Source of the DNA: Brevundimonas sp.
GTDB taxonomy: Bacteria > Pseudomonadota > Alphaproteobacteria > Caulobacterales > Caulobacteraceae
Assembly (NCBI GenBank): GCA_003248965.1
Contig: QFQU01000009.1
Coordinates: 62,001 to 126,000 of the forward strand
Direction of reading: 5' to 3'
Length of the DNA stretch: 64,000 nucleotides
The notes under the pieces are model-generated. The model was not told the DNA's origin and searched no databases. It saw only the letters and a list, made by a program, of their open reading frames with translations. Made by a program: the position numbers and the translations under genes. Positions 41,352-49,582 of the stretch are shown here, in pieces (position 1 is the stretch's first letter; every line of letters starts with the position of its first letter).

Positions 41352-42041
41352 ATGGCGAACAGCATCAACACCAACTACGGCGCGGCCATCGCGCTGCAGA
41401 ACCTGAACAAGACCAACGCCTCGCTGGAGACGACCCAGAACCGGATCAACACCGGGATGAAGGTGTCGTCGGCCAAGGACAACGGCGCGATCTTCGCCAT
41501 CGCCACGACCCAGCGCGCCAACATGGGCGCCATGGATGCGGTGAAAAACTCGCTGCAGCGCGGCCAATCCATCGTCGACGTGGCCCTGGCGGCGGGCGAC
41601 ACCGCGACGTCCGCCCTGGAAGAGATGAAGGCCCTGGCGGTCAACATCGCTTCGTCCACCGGCGACGCGCAGACGGCCTATCTGGCCGACTACACCGTCA
41701 CCAACCTGACCACCAACACCTCGGGCGGCACCTACGCCATCGGTTTCGCCGCCGCGCCGTCGGCCGACGCGACCCTGACGGCGGTGAACACCGGCGCCAT
41801 CACGGCGGCGAACGCCACCGTCACGAACGTGGACGCCGCGATCAAGACCGTCACCACCAGCCTGGCGACCTTGGGCACCCAGTCCAAGTCGGTGGGCCGT
41901 CAGCTGACCTTCGTGGGCAAGCTGCAAGACGCCACGGAGGCCGGCATCGGCAATCTGGTGGACGCCGACCTGGCCAAGGAAAGCGCCCGTCTGACCGCCC
42001 TGCAGAGTGATCCGCCTTGGGCGGTCGCGTCATGGCCTTGA
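41352..42041 (+). pseudogene. Flagellin copy 2 with internal deletion and lost C-terminus
   Basis: The frame encodes 229 residues. It matches the intact flagellin up to AYLADY, where about 27 residues (NALGKE to the WNTTT segment) are missing in frame. It then continues to LTALQ, after which the C-terminal LGVQALSIAN...LFR segment is replaced by SDPPWAVASWP. Without the C-terminal D0 helix a flagellin cannot normally polymerise. The promoter and leader are intact. The damage may be real or an artefact of assembling near-identical repeats. Confidence 0.85.
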
Positions 42042-42076
42042 AACCGGAGGTCGATCACGGTCGGCCTTCATACCCC

Positions 42077-42109
42077 GAGCAAAACGCTCCCGTCGCCAAA
42101 ACGGCGGCG
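42077..42109 (+). promoter_or_regulatory. Tandem A-loop hairpins in flagellin leader (copy 3)
   Basis: Hairpin 1: GAGC (42077-42080), loop AAAAC, GCTC (42086-42089). Hairpin 2: CGTCGCC (42091-42097), loop AAAAC, GGCGGCG (42103-42109), seven pairs with one G-U. No sigma-54 element is present between this leader and the preceding copy. Confidence 0.7.
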
Positions 42110-42139
42110 GCCATCACGAAGTGAAGAAGGAGAGCCAAA

Positions 42140-42837
42140 ATGGCTAACAGCATCAATACGAACTACGGCGCTGCGGTCGCCCTGCAGAGCCTGAACAAGA
42201 CCGCCGCCCAACTGGAAACCACCCAGAACCGGATCAACACCGGCATGAAGGTGTCGTCGGCCAAGGACAATGGCGCGATCTTCGCCATCGCCACGACCCA
42301 ACGCGCCAACATGGGGGCGATGGATGCGGTCAAGAACTCGCTGCAACGGGGTCAGTCCATCGTGGACGTGGCCCTGGCCGCCGGCGACACGGTCACGTCG
42401 GCGCTCGAGGAGATGAAGGCCCTGGCGGTCAACATCGCTTCGTCCGCCACCGGTTCGGACGCGCAGACGGCCTATCTGGCCGACTACAACGCCCTGGGCA
42501 AGGAAGTCGACACCGCGCTGAAGGGCGCGTCGTTCGACGGCGTCAACCTGTGGAACACCACCACGGCGACCAATGTGACGACCAACACCTCGGGCGGCAC
42601 CTACCAGGTCGGCTTCGGCACGACCGACATCGCGGCGGCGACCGGCATCACCGGCGTCACCACGACGGCGACGGCCGCCACGGCGACCACCACCGCCGTG
42701 GACGCTGCGATCAAGGAAGTCACCACGCGTCTTGCGACCCTGGGCACCCAGTCCAAGTCGATCGGCCGTCAACTGACGTTCGTCAACAAGCTGCAGGACG
42801 CCACGGAGGCCGGATCCTGCTGGGCCTGTTCCGCTAA
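42140..42837 (+). pseudogene. Flagellin copy 3 with 3' deletion and frameshift
   Basis: It is intact from MANSINTNYGAAVALQSLN to QLTFVNKLQDATEAG. About 115 bases are then missing (the IGNLVDADLAKES to IANSS segment), joining directly to ATCCTGCTGGGCCTGTTCCGCTAA but out of frame. Restoring 115 bases would give a 270-residue flagellin, consistent with the intact copy. As read, translation runs out of frame into the next copy. Confidence 0.87.
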
Positions 42838-42888
42838 GGCCCGGAAGGCCGGGGCGTTTCGGCGTCCCGGCCAAAGGTCTGAAACCCC

Positions 42889-42922
42889 GAGCAAAACGCT
42901 CCCGTCGCCAAAAGGGCGTCGG
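42889..42922 (+). promoter_or_regulatory. Tandem A-loop hairpins in flagellin leader (copy 4)
   Basis: Hairpin 1: GAGC (42889-42892), loop AAAAC, GCTC (42898-42901). Hairpin 2: CCGTCGCC (42902-42909), loop AAAAG, GGCGTCGG (42915-42922), with one T-T mismatch. The downstream leader is almost identical to copy 3. Confidence 0.68.
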
Positions 42923-42951
42923 CCGTCACGAAGTGAAGAAGGAGAGCCAAA

Positions 42952-43608
42952 ATGGCTAACAGCATCAACACCAACTACGGCGCTGCGGTCGCCTTGCAGA
43001 GCCTGAACAAGACCAACGCCCAGCTGGAAACGACCCAGAACCGGATCAACACCGGCATGAAGGTGTCGTCGGCCAAGGACAATGGCGCGATCTTCGCCAT
43101 CGCCACGAGCCAGCGCGCCAACATGGGGGCGATGGACGCGGTCAAGAACTCGCTGCAACGGGGGCAGTCGCTGGTCGACGTGGCCCTGGCGGCCGGCGAC
43201 ACGGCGACCTCGGCTCTGGAAGAGATGAAGGCCCTGGCGGTCAACATCGCTTCGTCCACCGGCGACGCGCAGACGGCCTATCTGGCCGACTACAGGGCGT
43301 CACCAATGTGACGACCAACACCTCGGGCGGCACCTATGGCGTCGGTTTCGCGGCCAACATCTCGACGGACGCGGCGCTGACGGCCGTGAACACCGGCGCG
43401 ATCACGGCGGCGAACGCCACCACGGCGAACGTCGACGCGGCCTTGAAGAAGGTCACGGACAGCCTGGCGACCCTGGGCACCCAGTCCAAGTCGATCGGCC
43501 GTCAACTGACGTTCGTCAACAAGCTGCAGGACGCCACGGAGGCCGGGCGTGCAGGCGTTGTCGATCGCCAACTCGTCCAGCTCGATCCTGCTGGGCCTGT
43601 TCCGCTAA
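42952..43608 (+). pseudogene. Flagellin copy 4 with two internal deletions
   Basis: The N-terminal part is intact to AYLADY, then about 76-79 bases are missing and the frame shifts, giving a stop at 43309-43311. The middle part (TTNTSGGTYGVGF to LQDATEAG) is readable in another frame. A second loss of about 77 bases follows, and the end (GVQALSIANSSSSILLGLFR) is back in the original frame. The two losses begin at the same places as those in copies 2 and 3. Confidence 0.87.
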
Positions 43609-43614
43609 GGCGAA

Positions 43615-43646
43615 CGGCCGGGCGATCATGAACGGCCGCCCGGCCG
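43615..43646 (+). terminator. GC-rich hairpin between flagellin copy 4 and flaG
   Basis: CGGCCGGGCG (43615-43624) pairs perfectly with CGCCCGGCCG (43637-43646) across a 12-base loop. It lacks a U-run, so it may be a Rho-dependent end, an attenuator or an mRNA-protecting hairpin. Confidence 0.5.
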
Positions 43647-43678
43647 AACGTCTCCTACTTCCTTAGAGGAGCGCGGGT

Positions 43679-43972
43679 TTGTCCGCGCTGGGAGCCATGA
43701 CAGAGAATGTCGCCAGAATAACAAGCGCGCCTTCGCCCCTGCCTTCGACCGTCGTCGCTACGCCCGAGGTCCAGCCCGAGCCGCGCAACGACAACGCCGA
43801 CGCCGGCCGCTACCGGCTGACCATCGAGGCCGTCGGGGATCATCGCTATGTGTACAAGGTCCTGGACCGGGTGACGGGCGAGGTGATCCGCCAACTGCCG
43901 AGGGAAGAGGTCGAGAAGCTGGGCAGCGACCCGACCTATCGGGGCGGAAAGATCGTCGACACCACGGCCTAG
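43679..43972 (+). CDS. flaG: FlaG-family flagellar protein
   Basis: A 97-residue protein with the FlaG core YVYKVLDRVTGEVIRQLPREEVEKL in its second half (seen as LDRVTGEVIRQLP). The N-terminus is Pro/Ala-rich and disordered. FlaG proteins influence filament length. I chose the TTG at 43679 because AGAGGAG lies seven bases upstream; an ATG at 43697 has only a two-base spacer to GGAG but is possible. It sits within the flagellin cluster. Confidence 0.87.
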   Translation: MSALGAMTENVARITSAPSPLPSTVVATPEVQPEPRNDNADAGRYRLTIEAVGDHRYVYKVLDRVTGEVIRQLPREEVEKLGSDPTYRGGKIVDTTA

Positions 43973-44043
43973 AGGTCGCTGTCGCATCGAGGCTTGGGAA
44001 CGCCGCCGGCTCGCCGGACGGCGCATTCATGGTTTCCGGGCCG

Positions 44044-44072
44044 TTAACCATCCGCTCACGACTCATGGTTAA
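44044..44072 (+). promoter_or_regulatory. Inverted pair of CtrA-type TTAACCAT motifs upstream of the divergent flagellin
   Basis: TTAACCAT (44044-44051) and its reverse complement ATGGTTAA (44065-44072) are separated by 13 bases. TTAACCAT is a known CtrA half-site form in Caulobacter. The pair ends 35 bases before the flagellin ATG at 44108. There is no sigma-54 element here, so this flagellin appears to be controlled differently from the others. Confidence 0.6.
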
Positions 44073-44107
44073 TGCTGCACGGAACAGAAGTCCCGGGGCT
44101 TGAAGCC

Positions 44108-44941
44108 ATGACCAGCATCCATACCAACACCTCGGCGATGATCGCCCTGCAGAACCTGAACAAGACCAGCGACCAGCTGGCCGCGACCCAGAGCCGGGTG
44201 AACACCGGCCTGAAGGTTCAGGGCGCCAAGGACAACGCCGCCGTCTGGGCGGTGGCGCAGGGGCAGAGGGCGGACCGCGGGGCGCTGGAAGCCGTCACCA
44301 CCAGCCTGAACCGCGCGACCTCGATCGCCGACGTGTCGCTGGCGGCGGGCGAACAGATTTCGGACCTGCTGACCGAGCTGAAGGCCAAGGCCACGGCGGC
44401 GTCCGACGAAAGCGCCACCCTGGCGATGCGGACCTCCTACAACGACGAATTCCAGTCGCTGCTGAAGTCGATCCAGTCGTTCGCCGACAACGCCATCTTC
44501 GACGGCTCCAACATCCTGGACGGATCGGCGACGGCCGGCATCAACTTCCTGGCCAGCGCCGACGGAACCGAGACGATCACGCTGAACCGCCAGGACATGA
44601 CGCTGAACGGCCTGGGGCTGGGCACGACGCCGGCCGCGCCGGACCTGCTGACCAAGGCCAACGCCGACGCGGCGCTGACGCGGATCAACACGGCCCTGTC
44701 GACCAGCACGGCGAACCTGGCGGAACTGGGCGCCCAGGCCAAGCAGATCGAGCGGCACACCACCTATGTGGGCAAGCTCTCCGACGCGCTGGAGGCCGGC
44801 ATCGGCAATCTGGTGGACGCCGACCTGGCCAAGGAAAGCGCGCGGCTGCAGGCGCTTCAGGTGCAACAGCAACTGGGCGTCCAGGCCCTGTCGATCGCCA
44901 ACCAGTCGCCGCAGATCATCCTGTCGCTGTTCAAGGGCTGA
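44108..44941 (+). CDS. Divergent flagellin, intact
   Basis: A complete 277-residue flagellin (MTSIHTNTSAMIALQNLNKTSDQLAATQ to LGVQALSIANQSPQIILSLFKG). Both terminal domains are intact, but the sequence differs clearly from the tandem copies, much as FljJ differs from FljK/L in Caulobacter. It lacks the tandem-hairpin leader. The ATG at 44108 fits the family start. It probably contributes to a specific zone of the filament. Confidence 0.95.
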   Translation: MTSIHTNTSAMIALQNLNKTSDQLAATQSRVNTGLKVQGAKDNAAVWAVAQGQRADRGALEAVTTSLNRATSIADVSLAAGEQISDLLTELKAKATAASDESATLAMRTSYNDEFQSLLKSIQSFADNAIFDGSNILDGSATAGINFLASADGTETITLNRQDMTLNGLGLGTTPAAPDLLTKANADAALTRINTALSTSTANLAELGAQAKQIERHTTYVGKLSDALEAGIGNLVDADLAKESARLQALQVQQQLGVQALSIANQSPQIILSLFKG

Positions 44942-44997
44942 TGGCCGCTTAAGGGTTCGTTATCGGCCCGCGCCGCAATGTGGAGGGGCGGAGCCGA

Positions 44998-47715
44998 ATG
45001 ATGATCAACAACAGCTATCTGTTGGGCCTGTACGGCGGGACGACCGATACGTCCTCGCTGTTCGGCGCGCAGACCTCGGCCCAGACCTCGCAAGGGACCG
45101 CCAAGGCCAAACAGACCCAGCCCACGGCGCCGTGGTCGTCAAAGGCCACGACCGCCCCCAAGGCCAGCGACATGGTGCGCGCCGCCCTGGGCGGGCGACG
45201 CATCGTCGACGAATCCGCCGTCAATCTGGATCTGGCCGGCGCCTCGGCCGACTATCGCAAGCTGTTCGCGACCTATCAGGCGCTGAACACCCTCAGCGCC
45301 CTGGCGGATCGGGCCAACGTCAAGGGCCTGTCGGCCGCAGAGGCCGGGCAGGTCGCCAAGCGGTTCGCCTCGGGCCTGGCGGAACTGTCGGACTATCTGA
45401 AGACCTCCAAGTTCGAGGATCTGCGCCTGGTGCAGGGCGTGTCCCAGTCCAAGGTCAAGACCGGCTTCGCCCAGGAGAAGGCGCCCTCCAGCTTCGTCAC
45501 CCAGCCGATCCACGACGGCGCCCTGAGCGATCCGGTCAAGGCGTTCGAGGGCGACGTGAAGTTCGCCATGACCATCCGCACGGCGGTGGGGACGCGGAGC
45601 GTCGACATCGACCTGTCGGACATGGGCGCGACGCCGCGCACGATGGACAACGTCATCGCCCACATCAACGACAGCCTGGAGAACGCCGGCGTCGCCACGC
45701 GGGTGGGGCGCGAGGCGATCGAGGCCCAGCCGAAGACGATCAAGAGCGGCGACAAGACCATCACCCTGCCGGCGGGGCCGGACCAATGGGCGCTGAAGAT
45801 CTGGGGCGGGGTGGGAGAGACGGTGGGTTTCACGGCCGCGGCCGCCTCCGACGCCGTCTATGTGACGCAAGGGGTCGGGGCCAAGGGCGCGGGCCAGTTG
45901 CTGAAGTTCCAGGCCGACGGCGGCGACGCCCCGGCCGCCCAGCAGGGGGTGGACGATCCCTTCTGGGTCGCGGACCGGGTGGGCCATACCAATCTGCCGG
46001 ACGGGGTCGCGGCGGTGCGCGCCAGCGCGACGGCGCCCGACGGCTCGGTCTGGGTCGTGGCGGACCTGACCGAGGGGCTGGACAATCAGCCGATCAAGGG
46101 CGCGCGCGACGTCGCCCTGATGAAATACGATTCCGCCGGCAATCTGACGCAGACCAAGCTGCTGGGCGCGGCCGGATCGGCCAATGGCTTCTCCATCGCC
46201 GTGGACGCCGACGGGCGCGTGGCGGTGGCCGGGTCCGTGACCGGCGCACTGGAACCCGGCAAGAGCGGCGATGTCGCCACCGTAGCCGACAGTTTCGTCA
46301 CCGTGTTCGACGACACCGGCAAGGAGTTGTGGACCCAGCGACGCGGCGCCAAGGCCGCCGACGAGGCGACCGAGGTCCGTTTCGGCGACGACGGGCGCGT
46401 CTATGTCGCCGGGCGGGCCAAGTCGGCCATGCCTGGCCAGGCGGCCCTGGGCGGATGGGACAGCTATCTGCAGACCTTCGAGGAGAGGCCGCTGACGGTC
46501 ATCGGGCCCGTGGCGGGGGTCAATGTCTCGACCCTGCAGTTCGGTTCCTCCGGCGACGATTCGGTCCAGGCCATGACGGTGTCGGGGTCGGACCTCTACA
46601 CCGCAGGCGTCGAGAACGGGCGGGCCGTCGTGCGCCGGTTCACCCTGGATGCGGCGGGGATTCCGACCCTGGCGGCGACGCGCGATCTGGGACTTCTGAG
46701 CGGCTCCATAGCCGGGGTCTCGGTCGAGAACGGCCGGGTGGTCGTGACGGGCCAGACCGACAACGCCGCCCTGGACGCCGGGACGGTGACGAACCCCCAT
46801 GCGGGCGGGACGGATGTCTTCGTCGCCAGCCTGTCCGGCGATCTTCAGGCCGGGGCGGGTGATCGGCTGACCTATTTCGGCGGATCCGGCAACGACACGG
46901 CGGCCGACGTCAAGATCAAGGACGGCAAGGTCTGGATCACCGGCACGAACCGCGACGCGGGCGCGTCCAAGACCGATCCGACGCGGGCCTATCTGGCCCG
47001 ATTGGACCTGGCCAGCGGGGCGGTGGAATACAATCGCACCTGGCGCGGCGACGGCGATCAGGTCACGCCCACAAGCCTGAGCATCGCGGAGGGCGGCGCC
47101 AGCGTGCTGGATCGTCTGGGCCTGCCGCAGGGCGAGATCATGCAGGCGGAATCCAAGCTGCTGACCGTCGCCACTGCGGCGCGGGTGGGCGATCAGTTCT
47201 CGATCTCGCCGGCGGGGGGCGGCCGGGCCGTGACCGTGACCATCGACGCCAAGGACACGCTGGACACCCTGGCCAAGAAGATCATGACCGCCTCGAATCG
47301 GCAGTTGAAGGCGACGGTGATCACCGATTCCAAGGTGGTTCCGCCCGTCCAGAGGCTTCAGATCGTCGCGGCCGACAACAAGGCCGGAGCGGTGATATCG
47401 GCCGGCGCCGTGGGCAAGGACGCCCTGGCGGCGCTTGGGCTGTCGCCTGGTTTCGTCGGAAACACGGCGGACAAGTCGATCAAGACCTTCGGCCTGAACC
47501 TGGCCAACACTTTGAATTTGAACGATCCCGCCTCGATCAAGGCGGCGACGGAGGCCCTGGCCCAGGCCATGACGGCGGTGCGATCCGCCTACCGCGCCCT
47601 GGGGCCGCAGACCACGCCCCAGACCAACAGCCAGTCCGGCAAGGGCGCCTCCACCGCCTATCAGCAGACGCAGTTGGCGAATTTCCAGGCGGCGCTCAAT
47701 CGTCTGAGCGCCTGA
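44998..47715 (+). CDS. Large flagellin-linked protein with IN-like motifs and beta-propeller repeats
   Basis: A 905-residue protein starting MMINNSYLLGLYG, without a Sec signal peptide. Segments around 190-235 (VDIDLSDMGATPRTMDNVIAHINDSL) and 740-800 (VTVTIDAKDTLDTLAKKIM to LQIVAADNKAGAVISAG) resemble flagellin hook IN motifs. Between them, about 330-690, are SBBP/NHL-like repeats (ALMKYDSAGNLTQTK, VTVFDDTGKELWTQ, LTYFGGSGNDTAADVKI). The C-terminus is helical. It follows a flagellin by 56 bases. Export through the flagellar apparatus is an inference. An ATG at 45001 is an equal start. Confidence 0.75.
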   Translation: MMINNSYLLGLYGGTTDTSSLFGAQTSAQTSQGTAKAKQTQPTAPWSSKATTAPKASDMVRAALGGRRIVDESAVNLDLAGASADYRKLFATYQALNTLSALADRANVKGLSAAEAGQVAKRFASGLAELSDYLKTSKFEDLRLVQGVSQSKVKTGFAQEKAPSSFVTQPIHDGALSDPVKAFEGDVKFAMTIRTAVGTRSVDIDLSDMGATPRTMDNVIAHINDSLENAGVATRVGREAIEAQPKTIKSGDKTITLPAGPDQWALKIWGGVGETVGFTAAAASDAVYVTQGVGAKGAGQLLKFQADGGDAPAAQQGVDDPFWVADRVGHTNLPDGVAAVRASATAPDGSVWVVADLTEGLDNQPIKGARDVALMKYDSAGNLTQTKLLGAAGSANGFSIAVDADGRVAVAGSVTGALEPGKSGDVATVADSFVTVFDDTGKELWTQRRGAKAADEATEVRFGDDGRVYVAGRAKSAMPGQAALGGWDSYLQTFEERPLTVIGPVAGVNVSTLQFGSSGDDSVQAMTVSGSDLYTAGVENGRAVVRRFTLDAAGIPTLAATRDLGLLSGSIAGVSVENGRVVVTGQTDNAALDAGTVTNPHAGGTDVFVASLSGDLQAGAGDRLTYFGGSGNDTAADVKIKDGKVWITGTNRDAGASKTDPTRAYLARLDLASGAVEYNRTWRGDGDQVTPTSLSIAEGGASVLDRLGLPQGEIMQAESKLLTVATAARVGDQFSISPAGGGRAVTVTIDAKDTLDTLAKKIMTASNRQLKATVITDSKVVPPVQRLQIVAADNKAGAVISAGAVGKDALAALGLSPGFVGNTADKSIKTFGLNLANTLNLNDPASIKAATEALAQAMTAVRSAYRALGPQTTPQTNSQSGKGASTAYQQTQLANFQAALNRLSA

Positions 47716-47805
47716 TCGCCTCAGCGCGCGGGCGCAGGCTAGGATCGGCGGTTGACGCCCGGCGCCGGCTCGGGGTTATTGGGTCGGCAATCGTGAAAGG
47801 CGTCC

Positions 47806-48483
47806 ATGACTCCGCCCAAAGACAACCGTGTCATCATCGCCGTCGGCGCCGGTCTGGTGATCGTCGTCGCCGTCGTTCTGGCCCTGATCTTCACCAGCGG
47901 CGGAGACAAGACGCCCGAGGCGCCCCCTGCCTCCAAGGGGGGGCTGACGGTCGATCTGGCCGATGCGCCGTCGCTGGAGCCGACGCGAGAGCTGAAATGT
48001 TTCGTGGACGGGCAGTTCGTGGGTCTGGCGACCCTGGCGGACTGCGCCCGGCGCAACGGGCTGGCCACCGACGCCCTGGACGTGGGTCTGGACGAGACGG
48101 GGGCCCTGGCCGCCGCCCCGACCGCCGCCTTCGCCCCGCCGCCGCAACTGCCGCCCGTCCAGACGGTCGAGACGCCGCAGGCGACCCCCAGCGTCGAACC
48201 GATCTCGCCCAAGCCGACCGCCGCGCCCCCCGCCGCCGGCAGCCCCTGCCTGCGCTATACCGGGTCGGACTGGCGGGTCCTGTCGAACGGCATGAGCCGC
48301 GCCGCCTGCGTCCAGGCCCTGTACGCCGGGACCTGCGTGCGGCCGGGCGAGGCGCAGTACGGCCGCTGGGGCGACACCACCCTGAGGCTGGTGCCGCGCC
48401 GGGTCGAACAGTCCAGCGACAACACCCGCTTCCGCACCCTGGCTGAACAGGATCGCAACTGCCAATTTCCGGAGCTGAACTGA
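47806..48483 (+). CDS. Membrane-anchored hypothetical protein with C-terminal cysteine domain
   Basis: A 225-residue protein. It has one N-terminal transmembrane helix (VIIAVGAGLVIVVAVVLALIF), a segment with CFVDGQFVGLATLADCARRNG, a Pro-rich linker (about 105-145) and a C-terminal domain with CLRYTGSDWRV, AACVQALYAGTCVRPGEAQYGRWGDTTLRL and a final CQF. The C-terminal pattern suggests a disulfide-bonded periplasmic domain. The stop overlaps the next start (TGATG). Family unknown. Confidence 0.78.
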   Translation: MTPPKDNRVIIAVGAGLVIVVAVVLALIFTSGGDKTPEAPPASKGGLTVDLADAPSLEPTRELKCFVDGQFVGLATLADCARRNGLATDALDVGLDETGALAAAPTAAFAPPPQLPPVQTVETPQATPSVEPISPKPTAAPPAAGSPCLRYTGSDWRVLSNGMSRAACVQALYAGTCVRPGEAQYGRWGDTTLRLVPRRVEQSSDNTRFRTLAEQDRNCQFPELN

Positions 48484-48905
48484 TGCGCGCGACCGCCCTT
48501 GTCCTCGTCGCCGGCGCCGCCGCCCTGGCGGCCTGCAGCAATGAACCCAAGTTCGAGTTCACGCCCGAGACCTGCTACTATGTGACCCAGCCCGCCGGAA
48601 AGCCGCCCGAGTTGCAGAAGCTGGGCGAGAACGTCGCCCAGATCGAACTGTGCGCCGCGCGTCTGGAAGAGATGCGGCTGCGCTTCCTGCGCATGGGCGG
48701 CTCCAACCAGGAGGTCACGGGCGCCTATCAGGGCCGGTTCATCTTCATCGACCGCGAAGGCGTGAAGTTCGGCAAGAGCCTGAACGGCAGCCGCTTCTTC
48801 GCCATGGCCCGCACGGGCGACGGCCGTCTGGCCATTCCGGGCGCCATCACCCGCGACGAGACGGGGCGGCCCATCGCCGTCGCCGGCGAGCCCGAGGCGA
48901 AATAG
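48483..48905 (+). CDS. Small hypothetical lipoprotein
   Basis: A 140-residue protein with a lipoprotein signal (lipobox LAAC, Cys about 18). The soluble domain has TCYYVTQPAGKPPELQKLGENV, seen as TCYYVTQPAG, and VTGAYQGRFIFIDREGVKFG. It is translationally coupled to the upstream membrane-anchored protein, so the two probably work together in the envelope. I do not recognise the family. Confidence 0.78.
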   Translation: MRATALVLVAGAAALAACSNEPKFEFTPETCYYVTQPAGKPPELQKLGENVAQIELCAARLEEMRLRFLRMGGSNQEVTGAYQGRFIFIDREGVKFGKSLNGSRFFAMARTGDGRLAIPGAITRDETGRPIAVAGEPEAK

Positions 48906-48932
48906 AAAACGCGTCGCAGGCTTACGTAGCGT

Positions 48933-48947
48933 GAACAAAGGTGGAAC
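48933..48947 (+). promoter_or_regulatory. LexA (SOS) box upstream of ssb
   Basis: GAACAAAGGTGGAAC is an exact GAAC-N7-GAAC direct repeat, the reverse-complement form of the alphaproteobacterial LexA consensus GTTC-N7-GTTC. It lies 134 bases before the ssb ATG. The rest of this 175-base gap shows nothing else clear. Confidence 0.82.
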
Positions 48948-49080
48948 ATTTCGTTAATCCACCGATTTGGCGGGTCTGATGTCGAATGCGTCTGGCGGTG
49001 ATCCGCTTCGGCCCTAAGACATCCGGCTGAATTACGGGGCGGGCGAGAAACGCGCCGCCCTTCGAGAAAAGGAAGTTTCC

Positions 49081-49572
49081 ATGGCGGGCAGCGTCAACAA
49101 GGTCATTCTGGTCGGCAATCTGGGGCGTGATCCGGAAATCCGCTCCATGCCCAACGGCGACCGGATCGCCAATCTGTCGATCGCCACGTCCGAGACTTGG
49201 CGCGACAAGTCGACCGGCGAGCGCAAGGAGAAGACCGAGTGGCACCGGGTCGTCATCTTCAACGACAATATCGTCAAGGTGGTCGAGAACTATGTGAAGA
49301 AGGGCTCGACGGTCTATGTCGAGGGCGCCCTTCAGACGCGCAAATGGACCGACCAGCAGGGCGTTGAGAAATATTCGACCGAGATCGTGGTCAGCCGCTT
49401 CAAGGGTGAACTGACCATGCTGGGCGGCCGTTCGGAAGGCGGTTCGTCGGGCGGCGGTTACGGCGGCGGTCGCGGCGATGACGACTATTCCTCGGGCTTC
49501 TCGACTGGCGGGGCCAACAAGCCCAGCGGCCCCAAGGAAAGCTACGACCTGAACGACGACATTCCGTTCTAA
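49081..49572 (+). CDS. ssb: Single-stranded DNA-binding protein
   Basis: A 163-residue SSB with an N-terminal OB fold (VNKVILVGNLGRDPEIR, NLSIATSETWRDKSTGE, TEWHRVVIF, VYVEGALQTRKW), a Gly-rich linker (about 118-150) and the acidic tip DLNDDIPF that recruits repair proteins. GAAAAGGA precedes the ATG. The LexA box upstream suggests SOS induction. Confidence 0.98.
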   Translation: MAGSVNKVILVGNLGRDPEIRSMPNGDRIANLSIATSETWRDKSTGERKEKTEWHRVVIFNDNIVKVVENYVKKGSTVYVEGALQTRKWTDQQGVEKYSTEIVVSRFKGELTMLGGRSEGGSSGGGYGGGRGDDDYSSGFSTGGANKPSGPKESYDLNDDIPF

Positions 49573-49582
49573 GGTTTTCGGC

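Noticed and set aside
43308..43631. A separate 107-residue gene in the flagellin array
   Set aside because: It is the middle of flagellin copy 4 read in a shifted frame, not an independent gene.
45139..46800. Minus-strand frame of 553 residues opposite the propeller protein
   Set aside because: GC-rich shadow with low-complexity Arg/Gly/His composition.
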